From Erythrobacter donghaensis (GTDB lineage: Bacteria > Pseudomonadota > Alphaproteobacteria > Sphingomonadales > Sphingomonadaceae): a stretch of DNA of 64,000 bases. Numbering within the stretch: the first letter of the stretch is position 1; the number at the start of each line of letters is the position of its first letter. The notes below the pieces were generated by a model. That model searched no databases, was not told the origin of the DNA, and saw nothing but the letters and a program-made list of their open reading frames with translations. Location of the stretch: positions 496,001 to 560,000 of the forward strand of contig NZ_MUYG01000010.1 of NCBI RefSeq assembly GCF_002155425.1, written 5' to 3'. Made by a program: the position numbers and the translations under genes. Positions 8,783 through 17,904 of this stretch are shown here, in pieces.

Positions 8783-11200
8783 GTGAACGTAGCGGCGACC
8801 CTCTATCGCTCCTTCAGCAGGCACCCCCAGTTTGCGCTGATCAATCTGGGCGGGCTGGCGCTGGGGATCGCGGTCTTCCTTGTGCTGTTCCTGTTCGTGC
8901 GGTTCGAAACGAGCTTCGACAATGTGCTCCCCGGCGCAGACAAGGTCTGGGTGGTCGACCGCAAGTTGCAATTCGGCGAGGCCGAGCCGGTCGGCATTCC
9001 CTCTCGCGTCGACATGGTCGATCTGCTGCAAGCCGACTATCCCGGCACACAGGGCGCAAGGCTGGTGGCGGCGGATGCAACGGTGAAGGCGCGCGGGCAG
9101 GCGGCGAAGGAGCAGATCGGCCTCGTCGATCCGGCCTGGTTCGATCTCTTTCCCGTCCCCGTATTCGCAGGAGACACCGGGAGCGCCCTGTCGCGGCCCG
9201 ATGGCGCGGTGCTGACCCGAAGCGCAGCGGCCAAGCACCTGCGCCCCGGCGATCCGATTGGGCAGACAATCACGCTGGTGCTCGGCACCGAGGAGCGGGT
9301 GCTCCGGGTCGCCGCCGTGATCGAGGACATGCCCGTGGCCATGACCTATCGCCCGCAGGTCATGGCGCGGCTGATGCCGGATCAGGAGACGTTCTTCGAA
9401 GGATCGAGCGGTGTCACCACCTTCCTGAAGTTTACCGACCAAGCCTCGGCAGCGGCGATGCAGCGAAATCTGAAGGGCTTCAACGCGCGTCACCCCGACC
9501 CCAATTTCCAGGGCCCGGACAACTTCATGACAGTGACCGAGGCGATCGTGCCGCTGGCCTCGCTGCATCTGAAGGACCCGCGCGACGGGCTGGTGGTCGC
9601 AACGCTGGGGGCCCTCGGGCTGATCGCGCTGGGCCTTGCCATCATCAACTATGTCAATCTGGCCACCGCACGCGCCGATCTCAGGGCGCGCGAGGTCGCG
9701 CTGCGCAAGGTCGTGGGCGCCTCGCGCACCAGCCTCATCATCCGCTTTCTGGCCGAAGCGCTGGCCGCTGCGGTGCTGGCCGGGATTGCCGGGCTGGCGC
9801 TGGCGGAACTGGCGCTCCCCTTCGTCAACGCGGCGGGCGGGCTGTCGCTGGAAATCGAATATGTCGGCGCGCGCGGCATCCTTGCGCCGCTGGCGGCGGT
9901 GATACTCGTGACGGGGGTCGCCGCAGGTGCCTACCCCGCCTTCGTGCTCTCCCGCTTCCAGCCTGCCGCCGTGCTGAGCTCCAACCGCTCGCCCGGCACC
10001 GGACGGCGCGGGGCGATCCTGCGCACCTTGCTGGTGGTGATCCAGTTCGCGCTCGCCATCGCCCTGGTGATTTGCACCACGGTGCTGTTCGCGCAGGCGC
10101 GGCACCTGCAATCGGTCGATCTGGGATACCAGCGCGACGGGCTGATCATGGTTTCGTCCTTCGCCGATCCCAATCTCGACCCCGCCCAGCGCAGCGCGAT
10201 CCGCCGCGCGATCGAAGCGCTCCCGGGTGTGACAGGCACGGCGATTTCGGGCGTGGTGCCGACGGGCGGCTCGTACAGCATCAGCAAGTCGTCAGGCGGC
10301 GATATTCCCGCGGAGATCGATCTGCTCGAAGGGACGGTCGGGCGGAGTTTCGCCGATGTTTATCAGGTGCGTCTGCTCGCCGGCCGCCTGTTCGATCCCG
10401 GTCGCTTCCCTGCCGACCTTTCCGTGCCGATCGAAGCGGCAGTGGAGGATTCGGACACGACCAAGCCGACAAAGCGCAATCTCGTCATCAACCGCGCCGC
10501 AGCCACCGCGCTCGGCTTCGCGACGCCGCAGGATGCGGTCGGCAAGGAGTTGAAGGCAGCCGGCACCTTCGCGATCATCGGCGTGATCGAGGATATCAAC
10601 TTCGCCGATCCTACCGTGGCGGTGAAGCCCTTTGCATATGCGCTCGCCAATGAAGGCGATTTTCCGCCGAACCTCACGGTGCGGCACTCAGGCAATGCAG
10701 AGGCGGTGCTGCAGCGGATCGAAGCGGTCTGGCAGCAACGCGCCGCGGGCGTTCCGTTTGCGGGAAATTCGGTCAATGCGCTGCTTTACAAGAGCTATCT
10801 CGAGGGCGACGTCCAGCGCTCGCGCCTGTTCGCCTTCGGCACCGTGCTGGCGGTGATTGTCGGCGCGCTCGGCCTCTACGGGCTGGCGGCGTTCAACACC
10901 GCGCGCCGGGTGCGCGAGATCGGGATTCGCAAATCGCTGGGTGCAAGCTCGGGCGCGATTGTCCGCCTGCTGATCGGTCAGTTCCTGCGCCCGGTGCTGA
11001 TCGCCAACGTGATCGCCTGGCCGCTGGCATGGCTGGCGATGCGCGAATGGCTGTCCGGCTTTTCCGAGCGGATCGCGCTTTCGCCGGTCTATTTCATCGC
11101 CGCCAGCGTTCTGGCCATCGCCATCGCGGTGATCACGGTTCTGGCCCATTCGCTGCGCGCCAGCAGGATCGCGCCGGCCGAGGCGCTGCGCCATGACTAG
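8783..11200 (+). CDS. FtsX/MacB-like ABC permease, second copy
   Basis: This 805-residue paralogue of the preceding permease has the same order of domains and near-identical blocks (NYVNLATARADLRAREVALRK, FNTARRVREIGIRKSLGA). It starts with GTG, 27 bases after the first copy. The pair may form a heterodimer around the single ATPase type, or two alternative homodimers; the sequence cannot decide. The last 8 bases overlap the TolC gene start, so all five genes look like one transcript. Confidence 0.93.
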   Translation: MNVAATLYRSFSRHPQFALINLGGLALGIAVFLVLFLFVRFETSFDNVLPGADKVWVVDRKLQFGEAEPVGIPSRVDMVDLLQADYPGTQGARLVAADATVKARGQAAKEQIGLVDPAWFDLFPVPVFAGDTGSALSRPDGAVLTRSAAAKHLRPGDPIGQTITLVLGTEERVLRVAAVIEDMPVAMTYRPQVMARLMPDQETFFEGSSGVTTFLKFTDQASAAAMQRNLKGFNARHPDPNFQGPDNFMTVTEAIVPLASLHLKDPRDGLVVATLGALGLIALGLAIINYVNLATARADLRAREVALRKVVGASRTSLIIRFLAEALAAAVLAGIAGLALAELALPFVNAAGGLSLEIEYVGARGILAPLAAVILVTGVAAGAYPAFVLSRFQPAAVLSSNRSPGTGRRGAILRTLLVVIQFALAIALVICTTVLFAQARHLQSVDLGYQRDGLIMVSSFADPNLDPAQRSAIRRAIEALPGVTGTAISGVVPTGGSYSISKSSGGDIPAEIDLLEGTVGRSFADVYQVRLLAGRLFDPGRFPADLSVPIEAAVEDSDTTKPTKRNLVINRAAATALGFATPQDAVGKELKAAGTFAIIGVIEDINFADPTVAVKPFAYALANEGDFPPNLTVRHSGNAEAVLQRIEAVWQQRAAGVPFAGNSVNALLYKSYLEGDVQRSRLFAFGTVLAVIVGALGLYGLAAFNTARRVREIGIRKSLGASSGAIVRLLIGQFLRPVLIANVIAWPLAWLAMREWLSGFSERIALSPVYFIAASVLAIAIAVITVLAHSLRASRIAPAEALRHD

Positions 11201-12446
11201 GCTCGCCGCGCTGTCCATGCTGTTCGTGTGCCTTCCTGCCCCCGCCGGGGCGCAGACTCTCGCGCAGGCGATTGCCGATGCCTATGCGACCAACCCGGAG
11301 CTTGCCGAAGCCGCGGCACGGCAGGAGGCTCTGGCGGAGACAACCGAGCAGGCGCGCGCCGGCGGGCGGCCGACCGTCGCTCTCGACGCCGGGCTACAGA
11401 CCGGCACGGGCGAGCGCGGCGATGTGACCCTTACCGGCAGGCTCCCCCTGTGGACCGGCGGGCGCGTATCGGCGGCGATCCGCACTGCCGAGGCCGAAGT
11501 CGATGCCGGACGCGAACGGCTCCGCGAGCGCGAGGCCGCCGTGCTCGAAGCCGTGGTTGCCGCGTTTGCGGACATCCTGTTCGCGCAGGAGGCCGAGCGG
11601 ATCGCCCGAATCGGGATTGAGCGCCTTGATCGGCAAGTCGAGGAGGCGCAGGTCCGGTTCGACAGTGGGCAGGCCACGCTCACCGACGTCGCCCAGCTCG
11701 AAGCTCAGCGGGCGGGCATTGCCGGCAATCTGGCGGATGCACAGGCGGCGCTTGAGCGCGCGCGGGCCGATTACCTCGCCGTGGTCGGGCAGGCTGCTAT
11801 CGTGCTGGAGCCCGACGCGGCATCGCCCCCGGCATTGCCCCCCGACCTCGCAACCGCGCGCACCATCGCCGAGGCCGACAGCCCGCGACTGCGCGAACGG
11901 GCCGCGCTGGCTGATGCCGCGCAAGCACGGATCGGCGCGGCGCGGGCCGAGCGGGCGCCGAACCTCGATTTGCAGGCGATCGGCGGGCAATCATCGGGCC
12001 TGGGCGGCGGCGGCATCGGGGCGCCGTCCGAACGCTTCGGCACGGTCGGTGTCGCCTTGCGCATTCCGCTTGTGACCGGCGGCCTCGTTCCCTCGCGGAT
12101 CCGTGAGGCGCAGGCGAACGCACGCGCCGAGGACTTCGCCGTCGATGCGGCGCGCCGGGAAGTGATCCGCGCGACGGACAGCGCCTGGGCCTCCCTCAGC
12201 GGTGCGCGGCGGCGTCTTGCGGCCGGACGGCAAGCGCTGCAATCCGCCGAGATTGCTCTCAGCGGGGTGCGCGCGGAATACGAACTCGGGCTGCGCGACA
12301 CGCTCGACCTGCTGTTTGCCGAGCAAAGCCTGCGCGCCGCCGAGCTCGATGTCGCGCGGAGCCGCAGCGACGTGATGCTCGCCGAGGCGCGACTTTTGCG
12401 AGCGGTAGGGAGGTTGACGGGCAGAGCCTATGATGACCGGGATTGA
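11193..12446 (+). CDS. TolC-family outer-membrane efflux channel
   Basis: This 417-residue outer-membrane factor has a signal peptide ending near APAGAQT and then the paired OEP repeats of TolC proteins (LAQAIADAYATNPELAEA at the start of the first helical hairpin; DLLFAEQSLRAAELDVARS near the end of the second). The Ala/Glu/Arg-rich heptad pattern suits the periplasmic coiled-coil tunnel. It overlaps the second permease gene by 8 bases and completes a tripartite exporter with the adaptor and ABC components. Confidence 0.92.
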   Translation: MTRLAALSMLFVCLPAPAGAQTLAQAIADAYATNPELAEAAARQEALAETTEQARAGGRPTVALDAGLQTGTGERGDVTLTGRLPLWTGGRVSAAIRTAEAEVDAGRERLREREAAVLEAVVAAFADILFAQEAERIARIGIERLDRQVEEAQVRFDSGQATLTDVAQLEAQRAGIAGNLADAQAALERARADYLAVVGQAAIVLEPDAASPPALPPDLATARTIAEADSPRLRERAALADAAQARIGAARAERAPNLDLQAIGGQSSGLGGGGIGAPSERFGTVGVALRIPLVTGGLVPSRIREAQANARAEDFAVDAARREVIRATDSAWASLSGARRRLAAGRQALQSAEIALSGVRAEYELGLRDTLDLLFAEQSLRAAELDVARSRSDVMLAEARLLRAVGRLTGRAYDDRD

Positions 12447-12506
12447 AGGCAGGAAAATGACACACCGGCTGCATGGGGGGCCTTGTCGATCTGGGGTCTT
12501 GAGCGG

Positions 12507-12827
12507 TCAGGGAATGCCCAGCGTGCGGGCGGCTTCCTTGTAGCTCTTTTCCGCGGCAAAGGCGCGCAGCAGCTCGGTCTCGCGCTGGGTCAGCCGACCG
12601 TCTGCCTCCACCGAGGGTTGAACAGGCGACATGGGCGCAGGCGCACGCAGCAGATCGAGCAGATAGACCGCCGCCGCAGGACTGACCGGCGCACCGCCAT
12701 CCAGCGTGATCGCGATGCCATTGAGGATTTGCTGCGGCGCGCTGTCCTTGAGCAGGTAGCCGTCAGCACCGGCAGAAAACGCCTTCACCACGGTCTCGTG
12801 ATCGGCAAATGAGCTGATTATCAGCAC
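12507..12827 (-). pseudogene. Relic of a NarL/LuxR-type response regulator
   Basis: The frame encodes only the second half of a receiver domain (VLIISSFADHETVVKAFSAG, ADGYLLKDSAPQQI with the conserved Lys) followed by a linker and the first helices of a LuxR-type HTH (LTQRETELLRAFAAEKSYKE). It stops at ARTLGIP, where the recognition helix should follow. The phosphorylation Asp and the N-terminal half of the receiver are missing upstream, where the frame turns into unrelated sequence. Both ends are therefore lost and the gene is very unlikely to work. The GTG start is only the first available codon. Confidence 0.75.
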
Positions 12828-12949
12828 CTGTTCAGCACTGGCGATCGCACCGCTGCTTTTCGCAACGCCTGCGTTCAGCCTGCCGACAAAGGCCGATCTG
12901 ACCTATTCCCATCCGGCAGCCGGTAGCACCGAACGCGAGCCGGTGCCGT

Positions 12950-13339
12950 TTGTCCAACTCGGATTTGGCGGCGTGTCTGGTTGCAGCGCCTTTGCTGGCA
13001 CAACCGCGATATTCGGGCGGGAACGAGCCTTTCACGCTCAGCGCGTCTGAAACCGATCCGTGCAGCTACGGCGTGATCGTCGAACTCGCGCCCGAGATCA
13101 CGATCAGCGTGCATCCGGGTCCCAGCGACGAACTTGAGCCCAATGGCGAGTTGGCAGAAGCCACCCCCGTCTGGGTCTGTGAAACCAGCAATGACGAACA
13201 AATGGTCGGGATCATCTCTGCAACGTATCAGGGCGAGGACTGCGACGTCTCCTCCCCGGTTGCAGAAGATACCGACGATTTCGGGCTGTGCGATTCCGGC
13301 TGGATGATGGCACACGATGTCCGACTGCTGGCTGGCTGA
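12950..13339 (+). CDS. Small secreted SH3-like domain protein, possibly 5'-damaged
   Basis: The ~129-residue product shows a hydrophobic leader (LAACLVAAPLLAQP), a Thr/Ser spacer and then a Cys-containing bacterial-SH3-like region (DPCSYGVIV, VHPGPSDELEPNGEL, VWVCETSNDEQMVGI, CDSGWMMAHDVRLL). Similar small secreted proteins are, to my recollection, frequent in Erythrobacteraceae; the function is unknown. The only start is a TTG with no positively charged n-region and no convincing ribosome site. Another frame just upstream also reads like a signal peptide (SALAIAPLLFATPAFS). The 5' end may therefore be a fusion point or truncated, and expression is uncertain. Confidence 0.5.
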   Translation: MSNSDLAACLVAAPLLAQPRYSGGNEPFTLSASETDPCSYGVIVELAPEITISVHPGPSDELEPNGELAEATPVWVCETSNDEQMVGIISATYQGEDCDVSSPVAEDTDDFGLCDSGWMMAHDVRLLAG

Positions 13340-13449
13340 AGCGGGGATGGGGCACGTCTGCCATGGCTTGTCCGCCATCATCGTTCTGGCTCGACTGACG
13401 AGGATACCCTAAAGCTTGGGCACCGGATCGTTTTGATACTGGGGGTTCC

Positions 13450-14499
13450 ATGTCGGCGAGACTTGTCCAGATTTACCTGCCTGAAGATCAGATCGAGCGA
13501 CTGGAAACAATCCTGCCGCGCCACACGCGCCGGTTCTGGCGCGAAACTCTGCCCGGTGCGCAGGAGAAATACACCTGCATCGTTCAGCAGCGTTACACCG
13601 AACGGCTGCTGACCGATCTGGAGGACGCATTTGCCGCTGTGCCATCTTTCACCGCCCATGTGGCGCAGCTTGAAGCGGTGCTGCCTGCGGTGGAAGAAAG
13701 CCCGGCCACCGAACTGCCGCTCACGCGCGATCTGGCGCCGCCCACCTGGCTGGAGCGCTTTTTCAGCCGCGACCGGCTGAGCACCGATGAACTCTACGAT
13801 GATATCGAAGAAAGCCTGCATATCCGCCCTTCCTTCGTGCTGACGGTGACCCTGTCGGCGATCATCGCGGGGCTGGGGATGCGCAGCGGTCAGGTTGCCG
13901 TTGTGATTGGCGCGATGATCATCGCACCGCTGCTTGGCCCGACGATGGGTTTGGCGCTGGCGGCGACGGTGGGCGACTGGAAGCTGGGCCGGCAGGCGTT
14001 TGCGACACTGGCTCTGGGATGCGCGCTGGCAATCGTGGCGGGCATGGTGATCGGCGCGATCGTGACGATAGATCCGCTGACCCCTGAATTGCGCAACCGG
14101 ACGCTGGTTCAGCCCGCTGATATTGCGCTTGCTCTAGCCTGCGGTGCAGCCGGCGTGCTGGCCTTCAGTCGTGGGGCATCACTCGCACTCGTGGGCGTCA
14201 TGGTCGCCGTCGCGCTGGTTCCGCCGCTGACGGCTGCGGGGATCTACACCGGAGCAGGATTGCCCGCCGCCGGGGCCAATGCGATGTTCCTGTTCACCGT
14301 CAATCTGGTCTGCGTGAATGTCGCCGGCATAGCGACCTTCCTGTTTCAGGGCCTGCCGCCCAAGAACTGGCGCATGACAACGGGCATCATGCTGGGCTGG
14401 GTGCTGTTGCTGGGACTGCTGATCGCGATGATGGCGGGGCGCATTTTGCTCGGCTTTGGAGCATGGGAAGGCGTTTTTGGCTATTTGGGCGCCGGGTGA
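13450..14499 (+). CDS. DUF389 / TIGR00341 family membrane protein
   Basis: This is a 349-residue protein of the DUF389 family. The N-terminal ~110 residues are a soluble domain (LVQIYLPEDQIERLETIL). About six membrane helices follow, with the family's core motif VAVVIGAMIIAPLLGPTMGL and a later ALVPPLTAAGIYTGAG. No biochemical function is established for the family. It starts with ATG behind a G-rich stretch and appears monocistronic. Confidence 0.9.
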   Translation: MSARLVQIYLPEDQIERLETILPRHTRRFWRETLPGAQEKYTCIVQQRYTERLLTDLEDAFAAVPSFTAHVAQLEAVLPAVEESPATELPLTRDLAPPTWLERFFSRDRLSTDELYDDIEESLHIRPSFVLTVTLSAIIAGLGMRSGQVAVVIGAMIIAPLLGPTMGLALAATVGDWKLGRQAFATLALGCALAIVAGMVIGAIVTIDPLTPELRNRTLVQPADIALALACGAAGVLAFSRGASLALVGVMVAVALVPPLTAAGIYTGAGLPAAGANAMFLFTVNLVCVNVAGIATFLFQGLPPKNWRMTTGIMLGWVLLLGLLIAMMAGRILLGFGAWEGVFGYLGAG

Positions 14500-14559
14500 T
14501 GAGCGGTGCTATGGTTCAAGCCATTTGCGGTCGGCACGAACCCGGCACCGTCGGCGCGG

Positions 14560-15231
14560 TCACATCCGCTCGTAAACCAGCGCGGATAGCGCGAGCCACG
14601 CGCTGAACATCACCAGATAGGGCCAGCGGCGCGGCCACAGGTTGGCCACAAGCAGGGTCGCTGCTGCCGTGCCTGCGAGAGCGATCAGCGCAGCACCTGC
14701 CACGTCTGCGCCTGTGCCGGTCCAAGCGCCCGCGATGGCCATGCTCGCCCATTGCGCCGGCAGCAGAGCCAGGAGCCATTCCGGCAGCGTGCCCGGCCGG
14801 GCCGAGGCGGTTGCCAGAATAGCGGCCTCACCCGCGACGACGAATACGGCGATCAACCAGCCTTTGGCTGCCGCACTGCGGGCAAACAGAGCGCCGCGCG
14901 CGGCGAAGCTGAAGCTTGCAGCGGCGATGGCGAGACCGGTCCAAAGCGGGTCTTGTAAGGGCGGCATTCCGATGACCTGCGCCAGCAGCAACAGGCCTGC
15001 GCCGGCCAGCAGCGCCAGCACAATACCGATCCAGAAGCGTGCCGCGGCGGCGGCGCCGATGATGCCGGCCCCCATCAGGCCAACCGCCAGAATCGCGGCG
15101 CCAGCGGCCGCAGGCGCATCTGCACCCAGCAACAGCATGGCGACCATTGGCGCTGCCACCCCTGCCAGCGCAGCGGATGACCATGCCAGCAGGGGCCAGA
15201 CCGGGCGCTGGGGAGGAGACGAGAGCTTCAT
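14560..15231 (-). CDS. Conserved hypothetical membrane protein
   Basis: This Ala/Leu-rich protein of about 223 residues has roughly seven predicted membrane helices (for example WPLLAWSSAALAGVAAPMVA and FWIGIVLALLAGAGLLLLAQ) and no recognised catalytic motif. The start MKLSSPPQRP uses ATG; a TTG six codons upstream is also possible. It lies divergent from the trehalose operon and convergent with the DUF389 gene. I do not recognise the family. Confidence 0.65.
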   Translation of the reverse strand: MKLSSPPQRPVWPLLAWSSAALAGVAAPMVAMLLLGADAPAAAGAAILAVGLMGAGIIGAAAAARFWIGIVLALLAGAGLLLLAQVIGMPPLQDPLWTGLAIAAASFSFAARGALFARSAAAKGWLIAVFVVAGEAAILATASARPGTLPEWLLALLPAQWASMAIAGAWTGTGADVAGAALIALAGTAAATLLVANLWPRRWPYLVMFSAWLALSALVYERM

Positions 15232-15370
15232 CGGTCCGACCTTGGGCAAGGCGCGCCGGATTGTCGAGCAGGGAGCATGGACGGCGCGCTCCGGCCTCGG
15301 CGTTCGCCGCCTTGTGCTCGCCGTGCACCTTGCGGTTTGACCCCGCGGCCTCGTTCCCTATGCTGGCACC

Positions 15371-16114
15371 ATGTTCCGCGCTTGCCCTCCACTCGCGCCG
15401 CCGCCTCCGTTGTCGCTGCTCCTCGAACAGGGCCGCGCCGCGCTGTTTCTCGATTTCGACGGAACGCTGGTGGAGATCGCTGACGCGCCCGATGCAGTCA
15501 CGGTGGCCGAGCGCCTGCCCGAGCGGCTCGAACGGCTCGGCGCGCGGCTGGACGGTGCGCTGGCGCTGGTGACGGGCCGGAGCATCGACAATCTGACGGA
15601 CTTTCTCGGCCATCCCAACCTGCACCTTGCCGGATCGCATGGCGGCGATGTGCGCGCCCCCGGTGGCCATATCCTGCGCGAAGGCCGGGCCTTGCCGCAG
15701 CCGGTCGCCGCCGCGCTGGAACGTTTCGCCGCCGATCGCGGGCTGCTTTACGAGCGCAAGGCCCACGGCGGCGCGCTGCACTACCGCACGCAGCCTAAGC
15801 GCGAGGCCGAGACGCGCCAATTCGCGGTGGAACTTTCCGAGGCCTATGGCCTTGTGGCCAAGACCGGCAAATGCGTGGTCGAAGTCGCCTGGCCCGGCAG
15901 CGACAAGGGCGGGGCGGTCAATCTGCTGGTGGCCCGTCCTCCCTTTGCGGGGGCTGTGCCGATCTTCATCGGTGACGATACCACCGACGAAGACGGCTTT
16001 GTCGCCTGCGCACGGCTGGGCGGGTTCGGTATCGCGGTGGGGGAACGGGTTTCGGCCGCCGCCCGCCATGGACTTGCAAGCGTGGAGGAAGTGCACAAGT
16101 GGCTGGAGCTGTAA
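15371..16114 (+). CDS. otsB: Trehalose-6-phosphate phosphatase
   Basis: This is a HAD-superfamily phosphatase that removes phosphate from trehalose 6-phosphate to give trehalose in the cytoplasm. Motif I is LFLDFDGTL, motif II lies in ALVTGRSIDN, the cap-domain region is SHGGDVR, the Lys motif is in SDKGGAVNLL and motif IV is FIGDDTTDEDGF. The length (247) is normal for OtsB. It overlaps the GH15 gene by 16 bases and forms an operon with that gene and otsA, the usual three-gene arrangement in many proteobacteria. Trehalose supports osmotic and desiccation tolerance. Confidence 0.95.
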   Translation: MFRACPPLAPPPPLSLLLEQGRAALFLDFDGTLVEIADAPDAVTVAERLPERLERLGARLDGALALVTGRSIDNLTDFLGHPNLHLAGSHGGDVRAPGGHILREGRALPQPVAAALERFAADRGLLYERKAHGGALHYRTQPKREAETRQFAVELSEAYGLVAKTGKCVVEVAWPGSDKGGAVNLLVARPPFAGAVPIFIGDDTTDEDGFVACARLGGFGIAVGERVSAAARHGLASVEEVHKWLEL

Positions 16115-17904
16115 CGCCCGATCTTGAACTCTGGCCGATCGGCAATTGCCAGATCAGCGCCTTGATCGACCGGGAAGGCGGTGTGGTGTGGAGCTGCATT
16201 CCGCGGGTCGACGGCGACCCGGTGTTCTGCGCGCTGATGAACGGCGATGCGACCGATCAGGGTGTGTGGCGCTTCGAGCTGGAAGGGCAGGTCAGCGCGC
16301 AGCAGGCCTATATCCGCAACACGCCGATCCTCGTCACCCGGCTTGAGGCGGAGGATGGTAGCGCGGTCGAAGTGCTCGATTTCTGCCCGCGCCACGAAGG
16401 CAAGGGGCGGATGTATCGCCCGGTTGCGATCAGCCGGATTGTGCGATCGGTCGCCGGCAGCCCTCGCGTGCGCGCTTTGCTGCGCCCGATGCGCGATTAT
16501 GGCGCGGCTCCGGCGGAGACGACCCGCGGCACCAACCATATCCGCTATCTGCTTGGCCGCGAGACGCTGCGGCTCACAACCGATGCGCCGGTCGGCTTCA
16601 TCCTCGAAGGGCGCAGCTTCCGCGTCGAAGATGATCTTCACTTCTTCCTCGGCCCGGACGAGCCCTTCCAGGGCAATCTGCGCGAGGAAATCCGCCGGAT
16701 GGAGCAGGCCACGCGCAGCTACTGGCAGCGCTGGGTGCGCGGGTTGGCGACGCCGTTCGAATGGCAGAGCGACGTGATCCGCTGCGCCATCACCCTGAAG
16801 CTGTGCCAGCACGAGGAAACCGGCGCGATCGTTGCAGCGCTCACCACCTCTATTCCCGAAGCCCCGCATTCGGAGCGCAACTGGGACTACCGTTACTGCT
16901 GGATTCGCGATTCCTACTACACGGTGCAGGCGCTGAACCGCATCGGCGCGCTCGATGTGCTGGAGAAGTATCTCGCCTATCTGCGCAACATCGTCGACGC
17001 GGCCAAGGGCGGGCAGATCCAGCCGCTCTATTCGGTGATGGGGGTGGCTGAATTGACCGAGGAGACCGCGCCCGCGCTGACGGGCTATCGCGGAATGGGG
17101 CCGGTGCGCGTCGGCAACGCCGCCTACAAGCAGGTGCAGCACGATTGCTACGGCCAGATCGTGCTGCCGACCGTGCAGGGCTTCATCGACCAGCGCCTGC
17201 TGCGGATTGCCGACGAGCGCGATTTCGAGAGCCTTGAACAGGTCGGCGAAATGGCCTGGGCGATGCACGATCAGCCCGATGCGGGCCTGTGGGAATTCCG
17301 CACGCGGCAGGAAGTGCACACCTATTCCGCGGTGATGAGCTGGGCCGCCTGCGACCGGCTGGCGATCGCTGCCGAATGGCTCGGCAAGGACGACCGCGCC
17401 GCCGTGTGGCGCGAACGCGCTGATGCGATCCGCGCCCGGATCGAACAGGACGCCTGGGTCGAGAACGGGGAAGAGGGCGGGCACTACGGCGCCAGCTTCG
17501 AGAGCGATTATCTCGATGCCAGTCTGCTCCAGATGGTCGAGCTGCGCTACCTCGCGCCCGACAACCCGCGCTTCGCTTCGACCTTTGCGGCGGTCGAGGC
17601 GCAGCTGCGGCGCGGCGATTTCATGCTGCGCTATGCCGCCGAAGACGATTTCGGCGCCCCCGAAACCGCCTTCAACGTCTGCACCTTCTGGCTGATCGAG
17701 GCGCTCCATCTGGCGGGCCGCAGCGACGAAGCGCGCCGCCTGTTCCATGCGATGCTGAGCCATGCCACAGCCTCGGGCCTGCTGAGCGAGGATCTCGATT
17801 ACAACACCGGCGAGCTGTGGGGCAATTTCCCTCAGACCTATTCGCTGGTCGGCGTCATCAATTGCGCCGGCCACCTGTCCAAACCCTGGAGTAATGTCCG
17901 ATAA
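16099..17904 (+). CDS. Glycoside hydrolase family 15 protein (glucoamylase/trehalase-like)
   Basis: The 601-residue cytoplasmic protein has an N-terminal beta-sandwich and a C-terminal (alpha/alpha)6 barrel. The family hallmarks SERNWDYRYCWIRDS and the late MLSHATASGLLSEDLDYNTG, WGNFPQTYSLVGVINCA are present. It starts with GTG inside the otsB stop region, and GGAGGAA lies 8 bases before the start. In this operon it could hydrolyse trehalose or a related glucoside and so balance OtsA/OtsB. GH15 trehalases exist in other bacteria, but substrate preference cannot be decided from sequence. Confidence 0.92.
   Translation: MAGAVTPDLELWPIGNCQISALIDREGGVVWSCIPRVDGDPVFCALMNGDATDQGVWRFELEGQVSAQQAYIRNTPILVTRLEAEDGSAVEVLDFCPRHEGKGRMYRPVAISRIVRSVAGSPRVRALLRPMRDYGAAPAETTRGTNHIRYLLGRETLRLTTDAPVGFILEGRSFRVEDDLHFFLGPDEPFQGNLREEIRRMEQATRSYWQRWVRGLATPFEWQSDVIRCAITLKLCQHEETGAIVAALTTSIPEAPHSERNWDYRYCWIRDSYYTVQALNRIGALDVLEKYLAYLRNIVDAAKGGQIQPLYSVMGVAELTEETAPALTGYRGMGPVRVGNAAYKQVQHDCYGQIVLPTVQGFIDQRLLRIADERDFESLEQVGEMAWAMHDQPDAGLWEFRTRQEVHTYSAVMSWAACDRLAIAAEWLGKDDRAAVWRERADAIRARIEQDAWVENGEEGGHYGASFESDYLDASLLQMVELRYLAPDNPRFASTFAAVEAQLRRGDFMLRYAAEDDFGAPETAFNVCTFWLIEALHLAGRSDEARRLFHAMLSHATASGLLSEDLDYNTGELWGNFPQTYSLVGVINCAGHLSKPWSNVR

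Noticed and set aside
12820..13050. Plus-strand frame reading like a signal peptide followed by GFGGVSGCSAFAG (META-domain-like)
   Set aside because: Too short, and the later part is a shifted reading of the SH3-like protein's own leader; kept only as part of the decayed region.
15844..17874. 676-residue minus-strand frame opposite otsB and GH15
   Set aside because: A GC-rich shadow; no domain is recognisable, while both plus-strand genes are confirmed by motifs.
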